Assembly (NCBI GenBank): GCA_030407005.1
Contig: JAUDYN010000026.1
Coordinates: 1-22,977 of the forward strand
Source: Desarmillaria ectypa
Lineage: Eukaryota > Basidiomycota > Agaricomycetes > Agaricales > Physalacriaceae
Length of the DNA: 22,977 bases
Direction: 5' to 3'
Positions 17,790 to 22,977 of this stretch are shown one piece after another. The notes under the pieces were generated by a model. It was not told the origin of the DNA. It saw only the letters and a program-made list of their open reading frames with translations, and did not search any database. A program made the translations under genes and the position numbers. Positions within the stretch are counted from its first letter, which is position 1. Each line of letters starts with the position of its first letter.

Positions 17790-18110
17790 TAACAAGCACT
17801 AGGCGTAGTCAGGAAACAAGGAGATTGGCAAGCGCTAGGCATAAACGATCAGATGTTTAGTTCACACAATGAAGTGGAGTTGAAGATGAGTTGATTAACC
17901 TCAAGATCTCCCAATACAATGGTATGGATAGTGTTTACATACTATATTGAGTCATTATTGTTCTATAAGGTTCCGTGGTATTCTAGTATCAGTGAGAAGA
18001 ATAGAGAAATTATGAGAAAGTGTTGATAGCCCGAGGTCAAGGCCGAGAAGACCGAGAGCAGGCATGTGTTGACTCATGTACAATCTGGCGAAGACCTGAT
18101 ATCCATAACA
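17790..18110 (-). repeat. Old truncated LTR of the same family
   Basis: This stretch aligns with LTR positions about 242-565 in the same orientation, with many substitutions and small gaps. It keeps two of the loop units (17794-17807, now aagcactaggcgta, and 17830-17843, now aagcgctaggcata). It also keeps one TGACTCA site (18070-18076) and the block gttcacacaatgaagtgg. The end reads ccataaca where the young LTR has ccatgaca. The distal half of the LTR and all internal sequence are missing, and no matching flanking duplication is visible, so it is a solo-LTR remnant or truncated element much older than the array. Confidence 0.8.
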
Positions 18111-20070
18111 TAACGACACCGTCTGATATCAATATACGTGCATATGACTTCTGGATCTATGTGCTCCTCAATTTTGCACCTTTGAGAGTCAAATGTCCGA
18201 AGACGACATTTCGCTAGCAGTGTGGTAACGACAGTCTGCTGATATACATTACCTGTTCATTAGCTAATTATGAATGAACTTCGATGGATTTTACGCCACA
18301 CGAAATATTCTTCTGGGATCGGCGAGGTATCACGTTTCCTACTTATGTATTTTCGCTTCCATTATCCCAGGAATGTCCCCCATGCAATGCAGGAAACTGA
18401 ACATATTTCTTTTAGAATAGCGCGGTAGTGCCTACCTCATTTATATTTTACAATTGCAATATTTCTGAGGCAGCTCTCATTTTTGGAGCAGCCAGTCACA
18501 AACCTTTATATTTGCGTTCCAAATTTACGCACTCCTTCCACTCTCGCTTCTATGACGGTTGCTGCACTGTCGCTCATCAGAAAGGATGCAACACGTCTGC
18601 CTCCTTCCATTATAATTTCTTACAGTTACATGATAGATGGCGTCACATATCAGGGTGTAGTGTTTATCCTGCATCTGAAAGAAAGACTCAGCAGCATTCT
18701 CTAAGTCAATCTCAGAAGTTGGGTGTTCTTGAACGTGATTCATCTGTGAGGTCTCGACCTGTCGGCCACAGACCGTAGACGACTGACAGTTCCAACGGAC
18801 GGATCCAAATGACCGCACATTACCTCGTGAGCAAACGTTGTCGGTGATACGAAGAGAGAAGCTAAAATCGCGCTGTATACAGAAGTGTCATAAGGTCAGG
18901 CCTTGCCGTTGTCCCTCGGACTGTCCTGCTTCCTTTTCACAGCGTTGATTAGGTGGCACCACGGGAGTATCGATTAATTTGTTTTCGGATAAGTACTGAG
19001 CTAAGTGGAAATTTACTGCTGCTAATGTCCTGGCTTTATACAAAGGCCCTCTTCACATCATGTGAAGCTTTCCCCTGTAGCGTGTATCGATGATGGTTCA
19101 CTGACAGTTCTACTTAGGGCTGAGCTAAGAATACAGATAAAGCTAGACGTGTCACACAGCAACCATAAAAACATCTATAGGTCGTCCGCGTCGTGCAGAA
19201 AACAGCAACGTGCAACATGTGACGCGACACGACACGACGATAGTCACGTGCGGAAAAAATAGTGGATGAACCGGGCCGATTCACCGCCCTTCCCTCCCAT
19301 TCTGATCAAAGCGGGTGCCGGGCATTGCTTAGCAACAGCGTACTGGTGCAATGCTCGAACACTTCAGTACTTGTCAAAAGTATCCTTCTTTCTCTTCAGT
19401 TCCAAGTAAATCTCATTTGATACCAGCGAGGCCCGAATTCTGTCCAATTCCTGGCTCATGCGACATGCAGCGTCGACATTCATTACAACCAAGCGATAGT
19501 CACAGGTTGGAATTTTCACGGTAAGTAGATAAATTTGTATGAAGCAGAAAGATATATAACTTTATGAACAAACGTGCGTATTCGCAGTTTATATACACAT
19601 CTTTATTCTTAGGACACCTTTCCAGGCTGTTCGAGAGGTCTCAGAAGGTACGCGAGTACTATGAATTCTTACACCATGGTTTTGCGATTCGAAGCAGTAT
19701 CGTCAACATTGAACGGCACTTATAAGGCCAGAAGATTCGGGGAACTGCGCCACGTTCTTGTTGCGTTCACGCGGCATTCATCTCCTCCTTCTTCCGTTTG
19801 GACGCTCTGCTCTAGATAATTTACCAAGCACGTCAGACTACACTGGCCATACAGAATCCTTCCTGACCAGATGACCATTCTTTTAGGTGCGAACTCCCTT
19901 CCAGCTCCGGTATTGGTATATGCCATTCAAAAATCGCGTCATTCTGACAGATGAGGGATTTTTGGTGCACCGATGACTGCATCTGCTCGAGAAGATCACG
20001 CGTATATGGGTGGGGTAGGCTCCGCGACACGCTTGCATCTGAAGTACCCTTCTGGGTTTACCTATGAATC
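18111..20070. other. Region without a supportable gene
   Basis: Several short frames on both strands (the longest about 116 codons near 18428-18778) have no recognisable motif and overlap each other antisense. A short GACAC/GACGC microsatellite-like patch lies near 19220-19245. The last part should contain upstream regulatory DNA of the transporter gene. Confidence 0.45.
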
Positions 20071-20079
20071 GTATATAAG
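20071..20079 (+). promoter_or_regulatory. TATA box of the transporter gene
   Basis: The sequence gtatataag lies about 70 bp upstream of the chosen ATG at 20147, a normal distance for a fungal core promoter. Motif match only. Confidence 0.45.
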
Positions 20080-20146
20080 GATGAAGAGACGCCCTTTCCT
20101 TACCCACCGACACATTGAACGATATCCTTATTCTCCACGAACAGTA

Positions 20147-22173
20147 ATGGACCAAAATGACTCGTGTCTGTCTTTTCATCCCACCGTGTTGCCGTCACTC
20201 ATCAATATTTCTTTTCAGATCAAAACTCTCAGTTTTTGGATAACGGTCTACCATCTGTAACCAACACTTTGGCTTCGATGTACGAAGAGGAAAACATACC
20301 AGTCGCAAGGAACGGCTTCCAGTACTCGCAGAATACCGCGGACCAGCAAAAAGGTCTTTCTGAAACTTTCTACCAAGAGGCTCTCCTCACCCCTAGAACG
20401 TTTCCAGACCCATTTACTCTTCCATCTCCGATGGCAAAAATAAACGACCGAACGCCTCTCTTACGCCCAGCGGTCTTTTCGCCTGACATCGACCAACAAG
20501 TTCCGCTTCCAAGATACTTTCTTTCTGGATCCCGTGACACACCTACCGTGTCATCTGATGCGTCGATCGCATCTTTCAATCCCAGAGGGAAAAGCACTTT
20601 TGGCCAAACCGTAAAGTCCTGTCTACAGAATGTATGATGTGAACTTATGCGCTTCCTTACAGCTATTTAATTCCATCGCAGTCTTGCTGGGGGTTGGAAT
20701 GCTAGCCCAGCCATTGGCATTTGCTTATGCCGGATGGGTGGCGGGAACAATTCTACTTGTTTCATTCGGCTTCATCAGTTGCTACACGTTCGTCTTACCT
20801 CCTCTCCCTGCGCCGCATCGAGACTGATGACCATTTGACCTATCAAAGTGCCAAAATCCTCGCCCGCATCATTTGCTCTGAACCCCATTTGAAGCTCTAC
20901 ACGGACATCGGGCGAAGAGCGTTTGGTACACGTTCGACTCTGGTCATTAGCACCGCGTTCTTCCTCGAGCTTTTTTTGTTAAGGTCAGCTGCCCCTTTGT
21001 TTATGTCGTCAGGTTCATAACCTGTCATATTAGTGTGTTGTTGGTAACGCTTTACGCGGACTCCTTGGAATCATTGATCCCAGCGTACTCTTCTGTTACC
21101 TACAAACTCTTGGCTCTAGTGATGTAAATCATTTCTTCAACGCCCTGAGTTGTCCACTGACCAATGTTAGATTGATACCCACTCTATTCTTCCCGCTATC
21201 CATCCTTTCGTATACGTCAGTATTGGGCATCGTTTCATTACTTTTGATCCTGGTGGTTGTATTCATCGATGGTGCTTCGAAGTCTGATGCACCCGGAAGC
21301 TTGTGGTCCCCCGCTGAGACGTCCCCAGTTATCGATGGCTGGAATCACCTTGGAAAGGCATTTGGTTTGTTTATGGCAGGGGTAGGGCGATAATATCGTT
21401 GGCTAGCATTTTCTGACTCCGGTGTTTAGTTTGCAGGACACGGAGTGTTACCTTCCTTGGTCCACGATATGGAGGACCCTTCCCAGTTTGATACCATGGC
21501 CAACTGGGCATTCGTACGCATTTCTCAACATGATCGTGAACATCGCTCACACCGTTACAGTTCTTCTCGACCTTCATTTATTTATTAATTGGTGGCGCAG
21601 GATATCTTATGTTTGGGATGTCCGTTAGTGAGGAGGTGGGCCGATTGAATATCACAATTATCTGCGACTGATATAAAAAATTAGGTCAGTACAGACCTAT
21701 TACTGACGCCCGGCTATAATGCCGTATTGAACGAGATTTGTTTGTGGATGCTCGTAGTCAGCCCATTGTGAGTATGACCTGTCTTTATGTGGATCCTAAC
21801 CGACTTTCGGTTTCTTCCCCAGATCTAAATTCGCCTTGGTCGTACAGCCTGTGAGTACATTAAACGATGGGTATGACACCGGGAGCTAACTGATCTCCAG
21901 CTCAACGCGACAATTGAAAAGTTGTTCAAACCACAAGGCAAACCGACACGTCAGAATCTACGGCAGCGACTTTTGAACATTGCCCAGCGTCTATCGATTA
22001 CTCTCCTGACAGTCGCCGTTTCAATCATAGTGCCTGACTTTGGACGAGTCACTGAATTGATGGGATCCTTCTCCGCCTTCTTAATTGTTGTAATATGCCC
22101 CATCGGCGCAAAATGGCTATTACACGCACATGTGGCTTCTTTGATGTTCTCGTGCTATGTGTGTCGGTTCTGA
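20147..22173 (+). CDS. AVT1-like vacuolar amino acid transporter, C-terminus frameshifted
   Basis: Eleven exons (20147-20165, 20219-20610, 20663-20787, 20849-20983, 21034-21123, 21171-21381, 21430-21513, 21561-21635, 21685-21767, 21823-21850, 21901-22173) join in frame to 504 residues; the introns are 47-61 bp GT-AG. A polar N-terminal region of about 137 residues is followed by a membrane domain that reads like the AAAP/Aa_trans family. Motifs include NSIAVLLGVGMLAQPLAFAY, AGWVAGT, DIGRRAFG, GHGVLPSLVHDM, GYLMFG and VPDFGRVTELMGSFSAF. Relatives exchange neutral amino acids for protons at the vacuole. The first exon is the least certain: its 5' splice site GTCTGT is weak, and ATG 20279 is an alternative start. 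The frame ends with 18 unrelated residues after an A-run at 22110-22113. The expected last helix, ending GTWGTITAFL, continues in another frame to a stop at 22208. Confidence 0.82.
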
Positions 22174-22315
22174 TGGGGACATGGGGAACAATCACGGCAT
22201 TTCTGTGACTTCTACCTACTCATTGCGTGAGGCATTGTGGCCCGACATTCTACTAGCTTGTGTTAAAAATTTGTTTCCGTCCCTTTATTACGGTTACCAC
22301 GATGATAAAACAGCA

Positions 22316-22977
22316 TTAATCTATACTTTCCAACATTTGTCCCTTATGTCGAGTCCCACTCCTCCGAGAATGCAGCCCGCTTTTTCTCAGGTCCCTCAGC
22401 CGTTGATGCGTTGCTGACGACAGATCGATGTGCCGCTCAAGCTTCCCGAGAGTGGCGCGTCCTAATGGAGTATCGCATCCTCTACGAGACTCGATCATAT
22501 CTATTACAAGCGCTTTCATCTATATCCTGAGTCCATTCAATGGACTTTGAGACGGGAGAGAAATGGTGACCCGGATGGCGGTGCCGTAAGTTGGTGTAAG
22601 AGGTGTTCATCGATGGGATACAGTAAACGATGCAAATGACGAATCAGGTAGCGTCGTAGTCATTGGGATCAGGGGTCATGGATGACGAGAGAGCTAATCT
22701 GCGGAAGAATTTGCACTATGCTGATGATATCCATCCCTGAGATTGGCATCGCAGCAAAGGTAATGTGCTGTAGCCTCGAAGCGGAATAAGAGACGACCTC
22801 TGAAATTGGATCAACTCCAATGAGAGAATCGTCCATCATCTCCTCATCAAGGAGAGAGTCTAAGCTGTTGAAGTGGAGGTCCTCGAATGGTTTTGGGACA
22901 AAGGAACTGCAAGTTAGGTTCCATGTTAAGCAAGAAACAAGGTTCGATGCCGGCGCCTGATTTGGGGGAATACCTAG
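22316..22977 (-). pseudogene. F-box/LRR-like protein remnant, truncated by the window edge
   Basis: Three consecutive frames on the minus strand read like the C-terminal half of the large Agaricomycete F-box/leucine-rich family. The first is open from the window edge to 22669 and contains SRLQHITFAAMPISGMDIIS and LPQISSLVIHDP. The second, about 22640-22537, contains HLLHQLTAPPSGSPFLSRL. The third, 22519-22316, contains VIDMIESRR and RLRDLRKSGL. They are in different frames and separated by stops over short distances with no good GT-AG introns, so I call it broken. Intact relatives would pair with Skp1 in a ubiquitin ligase. The F-box itself would lie beyond the window. Family assignment rests on remembered motif style, not a search. 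Confidence 0.5.

Noticed and set aside
18428..18818. Antisense-overlapping frames of 73-116 codons downstream of the old LTR
   Set aside because: No recognisable domain, and three competing frames overlap, as expected by chance.

Overview
The window looks like nuclear DNA of a filamentous basidiomycete, most likely an Agaricomycete. The evidence is two genes split by many 47-61 bp GT-AG introns, an F-box/LRR-like gene remnant, an HMG-box-like gene, and a fungal LTR retroelement array. No bacterial operons, rRNA or convincing tRNA genes were seen.

Positions 1-10187 are a head-to-tail array of one LTR retrotransposon-like element, all on the minus strand. The repeat period is 3207 bp (3208 bp in the first copy). 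I read the order as partial LTR, internal, LTR, internal, LTR, internal, LTR: neighbouring copies share a single 652 bp LTR. The boundaries are supported by TGT...ACA LTR ends, a tRNA-like primer binding site one base inside the LTR, and a G-run polypurine tract at the other end. Each 2555 bp internal region has one long ORF (761 aa in copies 2 and 3, frameshifted in copy 1). I see no reverse transcriptase, RNase H, integrase or protease in it, so the element looks non-autonomous. An older, truncated LTR of the same family lies at about 17790-18110.

The most unusual structure is inside the LTR. Downstream of the predicted TATA box are five regularly spaced potential hairpins. Each has almost the same 14-nt loop, containing the palindrome AGCGCT, but each has a different stem sequence that still pairs, partly through G-U pairs. 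This is the covariation pattern expected of a selected RNA structure in the 5' leader. I propose it as a dimerisation, packaging or protein-binding array. The LTR promoter also carries two TGASTCA (Gcn4/CpcA-type) sites.

Downstream, 10188-11888 has no gene I can support. A seven-exon alpha/beta-hydrolase gene (11889-13207, +) ends in a peroxisomal AKL signal. It converges on a single-exon HMG-box-like gene (13716-14303, -). A long gene-poor stretch (14304-20070) holds the old LTR fragment and a strong hairpin. An 11-exon AVT1-like vacuolar amino acid transporter (20147-22173, +) appears frameshifted before its last membrane helix. It converges on a broken F-box/LRR-like gene (22316-22977, -) that runs off the window edge. 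I see no functional link between the host genes. They look like an ordinary, partly decaying gene neighbourhood invaded by the retroelement.
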